Assembly (NCBI GenBank): GCA_024742275.1
Contig: JANSYS010000003.1
Span: 62,001-126,000, forward strand
Length of the DNA stretch: 64,000 nt
Source: Alphaproteobacteria bacterium
GTDB lineage: Bacteria > Pseudomonadota > Alphaproteobacteria > Thalassobaculales > Thalassobaculaceae
Reading direction: 5' to 3'
Shown: positions 17,776 through 28,756 of the stretch, piece by piece
Layout: the number at the start of each line of letters is the position of its first letter
Numbering within the stretch: position 1 is the first letter of the stretch
The notes under the pieces: generated by a model
The model's database searches: none
Seen by the model: the letters and a program-made list of their open reading frames with translations, nothing else
What the model was told of the DNA's origin: nothing
Translations under genes and position numbers: made by a program

Positions 17776-18819
17776 ATGCGAGCAGTACCCTTAGAACTCG
17801 GCGGCTTGGCGCGCCGCACCCTTTTGGCGGCTCTGGTCGCCGTGCCGGCGGTGGTCGGTAGCGCTGGCCTCGCCAGCGCCGGGGACGCCATCAAGGTCGG
17901 AGCCCTGCGCTTCACCTCGCACGCCGCCAGTTTCATCGCCTTCGAGCGCGGCTATTTCCAGGACGCCGGACTCGACGTCGAGTTCGAGTTCTTCCAGGCG
18001 GCGCAGCCGATGGCCGTCGCCATCGCCTCTGGCGACATCGACTACGGCATCACCTCGATCACGGGCGGCTTGATCAATTTGGCCGACAAGGGCGCCATCA
18101 AGGTGATCGGCGGCGCCATGCATGAGGAGAAGGGTATCGACGGTTCGGCCATCGTGGTCTCCGACGCCGCCTTCAAGGACGGCGTCACCTCCCCGGACAA
18201 GCTCAAGGGACGCTCCTTCGCCATTACGCAGGCCGGCTCCTCCTTCCACTACATGGCGGCGCGGATCGCTGAGAAGGAAGGCTTCGGCATCGGGGATCTG
18301 AAGCTAACCCCGCTGCAGAAGGTGCCGAACATCATCGGTGCGCTGAAGTCGGGCCAGGTCGATGCCTGGGCCATTGTGCCGCACATCGCCAAGGCGCTGG
18401 CGGGCGGTGGCGCTGTCCACATCATCGGCTGGGTCAACGATTACGCGCCGGACTACCAGGTGACGACGGTCTTCACCTCGGCCGAAACCGCCGCCAACGA
18501 GCGCGATCGGACCGAGCGGTTCCTGAAGGCGTTCGCCCGCGGCGCGGCCGACTTCAACGCCGCCCTGGTGGACAAGACGGCAGGCGAAGCCGAGGCCGAA
18601 GCGATCACCCAGCTTATCCACAAATACGTCTACGCCACCCAGCCCTACGAGAAGGCTTCGGTTTCCATACGGAACGGCGCCATCCGCCTGAACGAAGGGG
18701 CGAAGCTCAACGTGACAAACGTCGCCGACCAGCTCGCCTGGTTCAAGGCCGAGGGTCTGGTGAAAAGCGATATCGGGATCGACGGTCTCGTGGACTCGAG
18801 CTACGTCGAGACCTACTGA
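17776..18819 (+). CDS. NitT/TauT-type ABC substrate-binding protein
   Basis: A periplasmic binding protein of 347 residues with a signal peptide (Arg-Arg followed by a hydrophobic stretch, cleavage probably after LASA near residue 35). The mature start DAIKVGALRFTSHAASFIAFERGYFQDAGLDVEFEFF and AIASGDIDYGITSITGG are SsuA/THI5/NMT1-like. GGGAGGAAAC lies just before ATG 17776, which decides the start. It is followed by its ATPase (20 bases) and permease. The ligand is not deducible; sulfonates, nitrate, taurine and pyrimidine precursors are all family precedents. Confidence 0.9.
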   Translation: MRAVPLELGGLARRTLLAALVAVPAVVGSAGLASAGDAIKVGALRFTSHAASFIAFERGYFQDAGLDVEFEFFQAAQPMAVAIASGDIDYGITSITGGLINLADKGAIKVIGGAMHEEKGIDGSAIVVSDAAFKDGVTSPDKLKGRSFAITQAGSSFHYMAARIAEKEGFGIGDLKLTPLQKVPNIIGALKSGQVDAWAIVPHIAKALAGGGAVHIIGWVNDYAPDYQVTTVFTSAETAANERDRTERFLKAFARGAADFNAALVDKTAGEAEAEAITQLIHKYVYATQPYEKASVSIRNGAIRLNEGAKLNVTNVADQLAWFKAEGLVKSDIGIDGLVDSSYVETY

Positions 18820-18839
18820 GCGACGGCGGGAGCGGGGCC

Positions 18840-19607
18840 TTGGAACTGCATGTCCGCGCGGTCGGCCACGCCTACGGCCCGCTCCCCGTCCTCGACGGCA
18901 TCGACTTCACGGTGCCGGAAGGCCGGATCGTGTGCATCGTCGGGCCGTCGGGCTGCGGCAAGTCGACCTTGCTGCGGATGATCGGCGGCTTGGAACGGCC
19001 CGACAGCGGCGAGATCCTGCAAATCGGCAGTCCGCCGACGGCCAGCCTCAACCCGCTGACCTTCATCTTTCAGGACTTCGCCCTGCTCCCCTGGCGCAGC
19101 GTCGAAGGCAACATCCGGCTGGTCCTGGAAGACCATCGGATCGGCGCCGCCGACACCGAGCGCATCGTCGCCGACGTGCTGGCCCGCACCAAGCTCTCGG
19201 ACTTCCGCCAGGCATGGCCCCGCCAGCTCTCGGGCGGCATGCGCCAACGAGTCGCCATTGCCCGCGCTCTGGCGGTCTCGCCCGCCGTCCTGCTGATGGA
19301 CGAGCCCCTGTCGGCGCTGGACGCCCAGACCCGCGAATTGCTGATGGCCGATCTGGTCGATCTCTGGCAGCGCGAGCGGTTCTCCGCAGTCTACGTGACC
19401 CATAACCTGTCCGAAGCGGTGCGGCTGGGCCACCGGGTGATCGTGCTGTCGCGCCGACCGGGGCGTATCCGCGAAACCGTCGATATCGACATACCGCTGG
19501 GCGACCGGGCGGCCCGCGCCGTCGAACTCGACGCCCATCAGGCGCGGCTGTGGGCGCTGATCCGAGACGAGGCAGAAGCGGCCGACAAGGAGCTTGTGGA
19601 TGGCTGA
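18840..19607 (+). CDS. NitT/TauT-type ABC transporter ATP-binding protein
   Basis: A 255-residue cytoplasmic ATPase. Walker A GPSGCGKST, Q-loop FQDFALLPW, signature LSGGMRQRVAIARALA, Walker B VLLMDEPLSALD and switch His in VTHNLSEA are all intact. The start is TTG at 18840, after a GAGCGGGG stretch; there is no in-frame ATG or GTG before the first beta strand, so the rare codon is likely real. The gene overlaps the permease start by 8 bases, consistent with coupled translation. Confidence 0.92.
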   Translation: MELHVRAVGHAYGPLPVLDGIDFTVPEGRIVCIVGPSGCGKSTLLRMIGGLERPDSGEILQIGSPPTASLNPLTFIFQDFALLPWRSVEGNIRLVLEDHRIGAADTERIVADVLARTKLSDFRQAWPRQLSGGMRQRVAIARALAVSPAVLLMDEPLSALDAQTRELLMADLVDLWQRERFSAVYVTHNLSEAVRLGHRVIVLSRRPGRIRETVDIDIPLGDRAARAVELDAHQARLWALIRDEAEAADKELVDG

Positions 19608-20412
19608 GCAACCTACCGTACCGGCCCGGTTGCAACCGGTGCCGTTCCGGGGCGGCGGCTTCACCGTCCGCCGACTCGGTCCGATCGGCCTGCTCGTCTT
19701 CGCCGTGATCGTCGCACTGTGGGAGGCCGGTTGCCGGACCGGCGTCATTCATCCGCTCGTGCTCCCGGCACCGTCGGAGGTCTATGCCGCCCTGGCGCGA
19801 CTGGTGGAGACCGGCCTGATCTGGGATCACCTCGGCGCCTCGCTTCAGCGTCTGGTCGTGGGTTGGAGCCTGGGAACGCTGCTGGGCATCGCCGTCGGCC
19901 TCGCCATCGGCCTGTTCTCGCTCGCCCGGGCCGGACTCGCCCCGATCGTCGCCGCCCTTTTCCCGGTACCGAAGATCGCCTTGCTGCCGCTCTTCGTGAT
20001 CTGGTTCGGAATCGGCGAGGGCTCCAAGGTCGCCACCATCCTGTTCGGCACGTTCTTTCCGACCGTCGTCGCCACCTACGGCGGGGTCGACAATGTCGAC
20101 CGCACCCTCATCCGCATGGGCCAATCCTTTGGTCTGTCGTGGTTCTCTATCGTGCGGAAAATCATCCTGCCGGGCGCGTTGCCGGCGATCCTGCCCGGCT
20201 TCCGAATCTCCGCGGCCATCGCCATCGTGCTGCTGGTCGCCGCCGAGATGATCGGAGCGGAGTACGGGATCGGCGCCTATATCCTGCTGGCCGGCAGCCT
20301 GATGGCGACGGACGAACTGATCGCCGGCGTGGCCATCCTGTCGGCAATCGGGCTGGTGGTGAACTTCCTGATCGGCCGAGCCGAACGCGCCCTCCTCGCC
20401 TGGCGGCGCTAG
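19600..20412 (+). CDS. NitT/TauT-type ABC transporter permease
   Basis: A 270-residue inner-membrane permease with about six TMs. LPAPSEVYAAL after TM1, then the coupling EAA loop GQSFGLSWFSIVRKIILPGALPAILPGFRISAAIA are diagnostic of SsuC/TauC-type permeases. AAGGAG precedes the ATG at 19600, which lies within the end of the ATPase gene. The stop codon TAG (20410-20412) is part of the left end of a palindromic repeat element. Confidence 0.92.
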   Translation: MAEQPTVPARLQPVPFRGGGFTVRRLGPIGLLVFAVIVALWEAGCRTGVIHPLVLPAPSEVYAALARLVETGLIWDHLGASLQRLVVGWSLGTLLGIAVGLAIGLFSLARAGLAPIVAALFPVPKIALLPLFVIWFGIGEGSKVATILFGTFFPTVVATYGGVDNVDRTLIRMGQSFGLSWFSIVRKIILPGALPAILPGFRISAAIAIVLLVAAEMIGAEYGIGAYILLAGSLMATDELIAGVAILSAIGLVVNFLIGRAERALLAWRR

Positions 20413-20524
20413 AGCGCATCGGTTCAGATCGAACCGATCTGAACCGTGAATCGCCCTCTCACTCATCAACGATAGAGCAAATTCACACGACCAGATGTTT
20501 CCATCTGATCGTGATTTTCTCTAG
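20409..20524. repeat. palindromic extragenic repeat element between convergent genes
   Basis: A 116-base element bounded by CTAGAG and CTCTAG. It contains a perfect 12-base-pair hairpin (CGGTTCAGATCG, loop AAC, CGATCTGAACCG) and a second interrupted one (CACGA-C-CAGATG, loop TTTC, CATCTG-A-TCGTG). It is AT-richer than its surroundings. Two-headed palindromes of this kind are common dispersed repeats in alphaproteobacteria, as far as I know. It provides the stop codon of the permease gene and may also act as a bidirectional terminator with the convergent MFS gene. No second copy is in this window. Confidence 0.7.
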
Positions 20525-20531
20525 GGACGGA

Positions 20532-21797
20532 CTATCGGGTCGGAGGCTCCGCGCCGTCGGCGGGCGCCGATGTCGGCGGCGGGTCCTCCGTTCGGGGGTC
20601 CAGTTCGAACATCATGGTGCCGCCGCGCGGTGTCGGAACGAGCTCCGCCTGCTCCGACATCGCGACCGGCGGGCGGGCCGACAGCCGCCACAGACCGAAC
20701 AGGAACAGGACAAGCCAGACCACGGAAATGTGCAGGAACAACGCGCGGGGACCGAATCCCTCCATCAGGAACGAGGCGATGGGCGGGCCGACGATCGCCC
20801 CGATTCCGTAGGTCAACAGAAGTCCGCCGCTCATGACGACGAAGTCCCCGGCCGCCAGACGGTCGTTGGCATGGGCGAGCGCGAGCCCGTAGATCGGCAG
20901 GAACAGGCTGCCTAGGACGAAGCCGGAGACCACGGCCCATTCGACCGAGAGCGGCGCCAGGAAAGCGGCGAACCCGCTGGCGATGGCGGTCGCGAACGCG
21001 GCGCCGATCAGGAGCTTGCGCCGGTCAAAGATCCGATCGAGGGCGGCGACCGGCACCTGCATGATGGCGCCGCCGATCACCACCGCCGTCATGAACAGCG
21101 ATATGCCGAGGGTATCGAGCCCCGTCTTCTGGCCGAACACCGCGCCCAGGGACCAGAAAGCCCCATTACCGACACCGACCGCCAGCGCCGCCGCGAGCCC
21201 GAGAGGCGACACCTGCCAGAGATAGAAAAGACGGATTCTGACATTCTGGATCGGCGCCGGCGCCTGGGCGGTGGATATCGCCGTCGGCACCAGGGCCAGC
21301 ACGATCAGGATCGCCGACAGGCTGAAAAGCTCGAACCCGGCCACGGGCGCCACGCTCAAGAGAAGCTGTCCGACCGAGACCGCGCTCAGATCGACGATGC
21401 GATAGACAGAGATGATCCGGCCCCGTGTCTCGTCGGTCGCGCGGTCGTTCAGCCAGCTTTCGACGATCATGGTCAGCCCGGACATGGCGACGCCCGAGAG
21501 CGCCCGCAGAAGGAACCAGGCGACCGGATCACCAGCCAAGGCATAGGCCAGCGCCGTCGCCGCCGCCAGCGCCGCCAGGGCGGCGAAGCTGCGGATATGA
21601 CCGACACGCTGGACAATCCGCGGCGTCAGCAGGCATCCGAGCACATAGCCGACGAAATAGCCGGCCATGGCAATGCCGATCGCACCGGTCGCCATGCCGT
21701 CGAGCGCGGCCCGGGTCGGCAGCAGCAGCGTGAGCAATCCGTTGCCGGCGAGCAGCAGGGCAAGGCTGGTAAGCAACGCGGCGACGGAAGCGATCAT
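20532..21797 (-). CDS. MFS transporter, YcaD-like
   Basis: A 421-residue protein with 12 predicted TMs. SLALLLAGNGLLTLLLPTRAALDG in TM1, GCLLTPRIVQRVGHIRSF, LRALSGVAMSGLTMIVESWLNDRATDETRGRIISVYRIVDL and MQVPVAALDRIFDRRKLLI are the YcaD-type pattern. The C-terminal tail is Pro- and acid-rich and cytoplasmic. The start is placed at ATG 21797 because TM1 begins there; the open frame upstream is not conserved-looking. The substrate is unknown. Confidence 0.88.
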   Translation of the reverse strand: MIASVAALLTSLALLLAGNGLLTLLLPTRAALDGMATGAIGIAMAGYFVGYVLGCLLTPRIVQRVGHIRSFAALAALAAATALAYALAGDPVAWFLLRALSGVAMSGLTMIVESWLNDRATDETRGRIISVYRIVDLSAVSVGQLLLSVAPVAGFELFSLSAILIVLALVPTAISTAQAPAPIQNVRIRLFYLWQVSPLGLAAALAVGVGNGAFWSLGAVFGQKTGLDTLGISLFMTAVVIGGAIMQVPVAALDRIFDRRKLLIGAAFATAIASGFAAFLAPLSVEWAVVSGFVLGSLFLPIYGLALAHANDRLAAGDFVVMSGGLLLTYGIGAIVGPPIASFLMEGFGPRALFLHISVVWLVLFLFGLWRLSARPPVAMSEQAELVPTPRGGTMMFELDPRTEDPPPTSAPADGAEPPTR

Positions 21798-21924
21798 GCG
21801 AACCCGGGCGGTGGTGCGGAGGCGGCAGGCCAATCTAGGATAGGGGGACAGATTTAACACGGGCAATCGAACAGCCCGGTCATTTCGGGACCGCCCCCGA
21901 AGCAAGGTCTACAGGGAGAGCCGC

Positions 21925-23094
21925 ATGACCCACCCCGCCTTCACGCCGCAGGAGCCGCTCGACAGAGCCCATCTTCCCGAGGGCATTCGCTCACGCTTCA
22001 TGGAGGGGGCTGACGGAGCGGGCATCAACGGGCTGCGGCTGCATGTTCTGGAGGCAGGCTGGGAAGGAGCGGCGGACAAGCCCTGCCTGCTTCTGCTGCA
22101 TGGATTTCCGGAACTGGCTTTCAGTTGGCGCAAGGTGATGCCGACCCTGGCCGAGGCGGGCTATCATGTGATCGCGCCGGACCAGCGCGGCTACGGCCGG
22201 ACGACGGGCTGGGACCCGGCGTACGACGCTCCGCTCGCCCCGTTCCGGCCGTTGAATCTGGTGCGCGACATGCTGGGGTTGATCGCCGCACTCGGACGCC
22301 GCCACGTGGACGCGGTGATGGGGCACGACTTCGGCTCGCCGATCGCCGCGACCTGCGCCCTCGTCCGGCCGGATGTCTTCCGGGCGCTGGCAATGATGAG
22401 TTCGCCCTTCCCCGGTCCGCCGAAGACGCCCTTCGAACAGCCGCCGGCGCGCGGCGATATCCATGGCGATCTCGCGGCGCTCGACCGGCCGCGCAAGCAT
22501 TACCAATGGTACTATTCGACGCCGGCCGCCAATGCCGACATGACCCGCTGCGCCCAGGGCCTGCCCGCCTTTCTGCGCGCCTACTATCACCACAAGAGCG
22601 CCGACTGGCCCGGCAACCGGCCCTACCGCCTGGAGGGCTGGACGGCGGAGGCGCTGGCAGAGATGCCGACCTACTACATCATGGATCTCGCCGCGACGAT
22701 GGCCGAGAGCGTGGCGCCGGAGATGCCGACCGAGGCGCAGGTCGCCGCCAACACCTGGCTGCCCGAGGCGGACTTGGCGGTCTATGCCGAAGAGTATGGG
22801 CGCACCGGCTTCCAGGGTGGGCTCCAATGGTACCGCTGCAACACCACCGGCGCGTTCCTGGCCGAGCATGAGGTGTTCAGCGGCCGGACAATCGACGTTC
22901 CCGCCACGTTCGTCGCCGGCGCCCAGGACTGGGGCATCTACCAGTTCCCCGGCGCCATCGAGGCGATGGCCAGCGACGCGGTCTGCCCCGACTGGCGGGG
23001 AACCCACCTGATCGAAGGCGCGGGTCACTGGGTCCAGCAGGAGCAGCCGGAGGCGGTCGCGGACAAGCTGCTGGCGTTCCTGAAGACGCTCTGA
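21925..23094 (+). CDS. alpha/beta hydrolase, epoxide hydrolase/dehalogenase type
   Basis: A 389-residue hydrolase of the family using an Asp nucleophile. HGFPE (59-63) forms the oxyanion hole, APDQRGYGRT follows, D135 in GHDFGS is the nucleophile, and the C-terminal GAGHWVQQEQPE holds the catalytic His. The lid region contains several Tyr (YYHHKSADW, PTYYIMD), as needed for epoxide activation. The order and length fit soluble epoxide hydrolases better than haloalkane dehalogenases. GGGAGAG precedes ATG 21925. It is monocistronic, between a divergent MFS gene and dnaG. Confidence 0.88.
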   Translation: MTHPAFTPQEPLDRAHLPEGIRSRFMEGADGAGINGLRLHVLEAGWEGAADKPCLLLLHGFPELAFSWRKVMPTLAEAGYHVIAPDQRGYGRTTGWDPAYDAPLAPFRPLNLVRDMLGLIAALGRRHVDAVMGHDFGSPIAATCALVRPDVFRALAMMSSPFPGPPKTPFEQPPARGDIHGDLAALDRPRKHYQWYYSTPAANADMTRCAQGLPAFLRAYYHHKSADWPGNRPYRLEGWTAEALAEMPTYYIMDLAATMAESVAPEMPTEAQVAANTWLPEADLAVYAEEYGRTGFQGGLQWYRCNTTGAFLAEHEVFSGRTIDVPATFVAGAQDWGIYQFPGAIEAMASDAVCPDWRGTHLIEGAGHWVQQEQPEAVADKLLAFLKTL

Positions 23095-23123
23095 GCGGCC
23101 GCGCGCCGACCGCTCGAAGCCTC

Positions 23124-23152
23124 CTGACTCTCGGGCCCGACAGGCGTATGAT
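23124..23152 (+). promoter_or_regulatory. candidate sigma-70 promoter for dnaG-rpoD
   Basis: CTGACT, a 17-base spacer and TATGAT (5 of 6 consensus) lie 39-67 bases before the dnaG start. The predicted transcription start near 23159 leaves a leader of about 30 bases. Confidence 0.55.
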
Positions 23153-23190
23153 CCCGCCCCTTCATACAGCCATGCCGAGTCGCCGCCTCC

Positions 23191-25110
23191 ATGTCCCTTC
23201 CTCCACACTTCCTCGACGAGCTGCGCGACCGCGTGACGGTCTCCAGCGTGATCGGCCGGAAGTTGAAGCTGGAGCGCAAGGGGCGGGAGTTCCTGTCGCT
23301 CTGCCCGTTCCACAACGACAGCAAGCCGTCGCTCTCCATCGTCGACGACAAGGGCTTCTACCACTGCTTCGCCTGCGGGGCGCATGGCGACGTCTTCAAG
23401 TTCCTGATGGAGAACGAGGGACTGAAGTTCATGGAGGCGGTCGAGCAGGTCGCCGCCCTGGCCGGGATGGAGGTCCCGAAGGCGAGCCCCGAGGAGCAGC
23501 AGCGGGCCGAGCGCCGCCGCTCGCTGCAGGAGGTCGTCGATCTGGCCTGCCGCTGGTACGAGCGCCAGCTCCACACCTCGGCCGGCGAGGCGGGACTTCG
23601 GTATCTCAGGGACCGCGGCCTGACCGACGAGACCCTCAAGACCTTCCGGCTCGGCTGGGCGCCGGACGACCGCAAGGCGCTTCAGCGCGCCATGAAGGCC
23701 GAGGGGGTCGAGACCGACATCCTGGTCGAGGCGGGTCTGGTAAAGCGATATGACGCCAGGGACGGAGACGGCGAGCGGGCCGGCGAGACCGTCGACTACA
23801 TGCGCGGCCGGGTGCTGTTCCCGATTACCGACCGGCGGGGCAAGGTCATCGCCTTCGGCGGGCGGGTTCTCGGCGACGGCCAGCCGAAATACCTGAATTC
23901 CCCGGACACGCCGCTGTTCCACAAGGGCCGGGTGCTCTACGGCCTGGCCCAGGCGCGGGAAGCCGCCCACAAATCCGGCGAGCTCCTGGTAGCCGAAGGC
24001 TACATGGACGTGATCGCGCTCGCCCAGGCCGGATTCCCGGCGGTCGCGCCGCTCGGCACCGCCCTGACCGAAGACCAGATCGCCGAGCTGTGGCGCCTCA
24101 CGCCGGAGCCGATCCTGTGCTTCGACGGCGACACCGCCGGTCAGCGGGCCGCCCGCCGCGCCTGCGACCGGGCCCTGCCGCTGCTCAAGCCAGGCCACTC
24201 GCTACGCTTCATCACCCTGCCCAAGGGCCAGGACCCGGACGACCTGATCAAGCGCGAAAGCCGCAAGGCGGTCCGCGATCTCATCGGGACGGCGATCGGG
24301 CTCGCGGAATTCCTGTGGGCCAGCGAGTATGTCAGCAACCCGACCGACACGCCGGAACGCCGCGCCGCCTTCTTCAAGCGGATGCGCGATCTGGTGCGCG
24401 AGGTCGCCGACCAGACGGTTCAAACCGCCTATCGCGACGACGTCGAGGCCCGTATCGACGCCCTGCGCCGGCCAAAGGATAGCGGACAGAGAGGCGGCTT
24501 CGGACGCGGATCCGACCGGGAAGCCAACCGGGGGGGCCGGCCGGGCGGCCGTTTCGGCGACAGAACGCGCGGCGGACGATGGGCGCCGCCGCCGCCGGAG
24601 CCGGTCGGCAGCCGCACCGCCCGGGCCCGCGTCGAAGCGGTCCTGCCCCGCCGCCAACAGCAGGTGATCCTGGCGACCTTCGTCCACCATCCCGGACTCT
24701 TGGATGAGTTGGGCGAGGTCCTTGCAACCCTTGCGCTCAACGACCCGTTCCTTGACAAGCTTCGCCGTCAGATTTTAGAGATCAACGCTGAGGATCCTGG
24801 GCTTGACGCGGACGGTCTGCGCGACCACCTCAAGACGCTAGGCTATTCGGAAACGGTAGATGGATTGCTGTCCGACGACGCTCTGCAGCACGCAGGCTTC
24901 GCCCGGAAAGAGGCGGCCCATATCGACGCCCGGCAGGGATTGGCGGAACTCCTTGGACGATTCGCCACCCCTCTGCTACGAGAACAGCTGTTAGATGCGC
25001 AGCGGGAATACGGACAGACATTCAGCGATGCGAGCTGGCGGCGAATGCTGAGCCTGCAAAGCACGCTTCAAGCAATTATTTCGGCGTCGGCACTGGAAGA
25101 CGCGGGTTGA
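23191..25110 (+). CDS. dnaG: DNA primase
   Basis: Synthesises RNA primers at the replication fork; 639 residues. The N-terminal CHC2 zinc finger is C38-x2-H41-x17-C59-x2-C62. The RNA polymerase domain follows, with the YLNSPDTPLFHKG motif, the TOPRIM acidic motif VAEGYMDVIAL and CFDGDTAGQRAA. A linker of about 40 residues rich in Arg, Gly and Pro (around 430-470) precedes the C-terminal helicase-binding domain. From about 24690 the codon use changes (more TTA, CTA, ACA-type codons), so the last domain is visibly less GC-biased. rpoD follows after 48 bases, the usual macromolecular-synthesis arrangement. Confidence 0.97.
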   Translation: MSLPPHFLDELRDRVTVSSVIGRKLKLERKGREFLSLCPFHNDSKPSLSIVDDKGFYHCFACGAHGDVFKFLMENEGLKFMEAVEQVAALAGMEVPKASPEEQQRAERRRSLQEVVDLACRWYERQLHTSAGEAGLRYLRDRGLTDETLKTFRLGWAPDDRKALQRAMKAEGVETDILVEAGLVKRYDARDGDGERAGETVDYMRGRVLFPITDRRGKVIAFGGRVLGDGQPKYLNSPDTPLFHKGRVLYGLAQAREAAHKSGELLVAEGYMDVIALAQAGFPAVAPLGTALTEDQIAELWRLTPEPILCFDGDTAGQRAARRACDRALPLLKPGHSLRFITLPKGQDPDDLIKRESRKAVRDLIGTAIGLAEFLWASEYVSNPTDTPERRAAFFKRMRDLVREVADQTVQTAYRDDVEARIDALRRPKDSGQRGGFGRGSDREANRGGRPGGRFGDRTRGGRWAPPPPEPVGSRTARARVEAVLPRRQQQVILATFVHHPGLLDELGEVLATLALNDPFLDKLRRQILEINAEDPGLDADGLRDHLKTLGYSETVDGLLSDDALQHAGFARKEAAHIDARQGLAELLGRFATPLLREQLLDAQREYGQTFSDASWRRMLSLQSTLQAIISASALEDAG

Positions 25111-25158
25111 GAACGGAGCCGGGGTCCACGCCGGCGGCAACGATGAGGTCGAAGACTC

Positions 25159-27114
<1,956 letters not shown>

Positions 27115-27144
27115 CGCCCCGATCTCGGAGCGGAGCGGGGTGAG

Positions 27145-28716
27145 GTGGGGGCCTCCGGCGAGAGCGACGTGGTGAGAACTGGCGACGGAAATCGGGCGGC
27201 CGCCCACAGCGGCCTCGCGCGCCTGTACCGGTTCAGATCGGTCCGGACGGCGTTTCTCGCCGTGACCATTCCGCTGATTCTCGCGGTCGTCGGCAGTTTC
27301 TTCGTGCTGCTTGAGCTGGAGACCTACGACGAAGCGCTCTCCAAACTGGAAATAAAGCTGGAGCGCATGCTGGCAAGCAATGTGCTCATTCTGGCGCACG
27401 CGGTTTGGGAACGCGACGACACTCTCATCGCCACCCACGCCGCCTCTGCCATGCTCGATCCCGAACTGGTAGGCATCTCCATCTACGATCGTCGTGGCGA
27501 CCTGATCGCGGATTTCGGCGTGAAGACCGTGTCGGAGGGAACGACGATCACCCGCGACATGCCGATCACCCATACGGTCGGCACCGGGCTCGAATACGCC
27601 GGTCGATTGGTCCTGGTCATGACCGACGCGGAGATACGGGAATCGGCAAAATCCAGGATCCTGGTGCTGATCGCTTTCGCGGTCCTGTTGACGGTCGCCA
27701 TCGTCCTTGCCGCCCAGGTCGCGTTCGATCTGGTCATCGGCCGCGCACTGAGGGATCTGCAGCGCGCCATCGACAGCACCCGGCTCGGCGCCCCCCGCCA
27801 GGAAGTTCAGTGGAGCGGAACCGACGAAGTCGCCCGGGTGATAGATGCCTTCAACCGGATGCAGCGCCGGCACACCGCCTACGAGGCGGCCCTGGATGAC
27901 GCTCGCATCGAACTCGAGCATCGTGTCGAGGAGCGTACGGCGGAACTCAAGCGCGCGCGCGACGAGGCCCGTGCCGCCAGCCGGTCCAAGAGCGCGTTCC
28001 TGGCGAACATGAGCCACGAGCTCCGAACGCCGCTGAACGCGATCATCGGCTTTGCGGAAGTGCTCAAGAACCAGAAGTTCGGCCCGCTCGGCGACGCCCG
28101 ATACAGCAACTACGCCGAGATCGTGCGGAACAGCGGCACCCACCTGCTCGACTTGATCAACGACCTTCTGGACCTTTCGCGTGCGGAAGCCGGCGGCCTC
28201 GTACCGACAGATTCCACCGTGGCGCTCGCCGCTCAGATCCGCCGCGCAATCGAAATGAGCAGTGCCGCGATCGAATCAGGCCAGATCACCGTCGACGTCC
28301 GGATAGACCCTGAATTGCCGCCGGTTCGCGCCGATGCGCGGCTGATCCTGCAACTGCTGTCGAATCTGATCACCAACGCGGTGAAGTTCACCGGCGCGGG
28401 CGGAAAGATCACCATCGGGGCACGTATAGACGATAGGCGATCGGTCTCGCTCTACGTGTCGGATACGGGAATCGGCATTCCCGAGGGTCAGATCGACAAG
28501 GTCTTGGAGCCGTTCACCCAGCTCGACACCCGCCTGCACCGGGAACATCGGGGGGCGGGACTTGGCTTACCACTTTGCCGGGCTATCGCCCAGGCCCACG
28601 GCGGCGAACTCTCCATCGCGAGCAAACCCGGTGAGGGAACGACCATCACGCTGACGCTGCCACCCTGGAGAGCGATGCCGCCGGCCGATCCGCCGAAGCG
28701 CCCGCGCGAGGGTTGA
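27145..28716 (+). CDS. membrane sensor histidine kinase
   Basis: A 523-residue kinase. TM1 at about 31-55, a periplasmic region of about 120 residues, TM2 near 172-195, a HAMP-like segment, a coiled coil (ARIELEHRVEERTAELKRARDEAR), then the HisKA H-box SHELRTPLNAIIGFAEVL. The ATPase domain has the N box LLSNLITNAVKFTG, G1 DTGIGIP and G2 HRGAGLGLPLCRAIAQAHGG. GTG 27145 is the longest start; GTG 27169 or 27172 are also possible, with GAGAG upstream. No response regulator gene adjoins, so it is an orphan kinase 30 bases behind rpoD. Confidence 0.9.
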   Translation: MGASGESDVVRTGDGNRAAAHSGLARLYRFRSVRTAFLAVTIPLILAVVGSFFVLLELETYDEALSKLEIKLERMLASNVLILAHAVWERDDTLIATHAASAMLDPELVGISIYDRRGDLIADFGVKTVSEGTTITRDMPITHTVGTGLEYAGRLVLVMTDAEIRESAKSRILVLIAFAVLLTVAIVLAAQVAFDLVIGRALRDLQRAIDSTRLGAPRQEVQWSGTDEVARVIDAFNRMQRRHTAYEAALDDARIELEHRVEERTAELKRARDEARAASRSKSAFLANMSHELRTPLNAIIGFAEVLKNQKFGPLGDARYSNYAEIVRNSGTHLLDLINDLLDLSRAEAGGLVPTDSTVALAAQIRRAIEMSSAAIESGQITVDVRIDPELPPVRADARLILQLLSNLITNAVKFTGAGGKITIGARIDDRRSVSLYVSDTGIGIPEGQIDKVLEPFTQLDTRLHREHRGAGLGLPLCRAIAQAHGGELSIASKPGEGTTITLTLPPWRAMPPADPPKRPREG

Positions 28717-28756
28717 GCGACGGGAACCTGTGCCGCGGGAACATGAGCCGGACGGT

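Noticed and set aside
18813-20469. Long minus-strand open frames opposite the NitT/TauT transporter genes
   Set aside because: They are Arg/Gly/Asp-rich shadows with no recognisable motif, opposite genes with intact ABC signatures.
21991-24198. 735-codon minus-strand frame opposite the hydrolase and dnaG
   Set aside because: It is a low-complexity shadow of two clear plus-strand genes.
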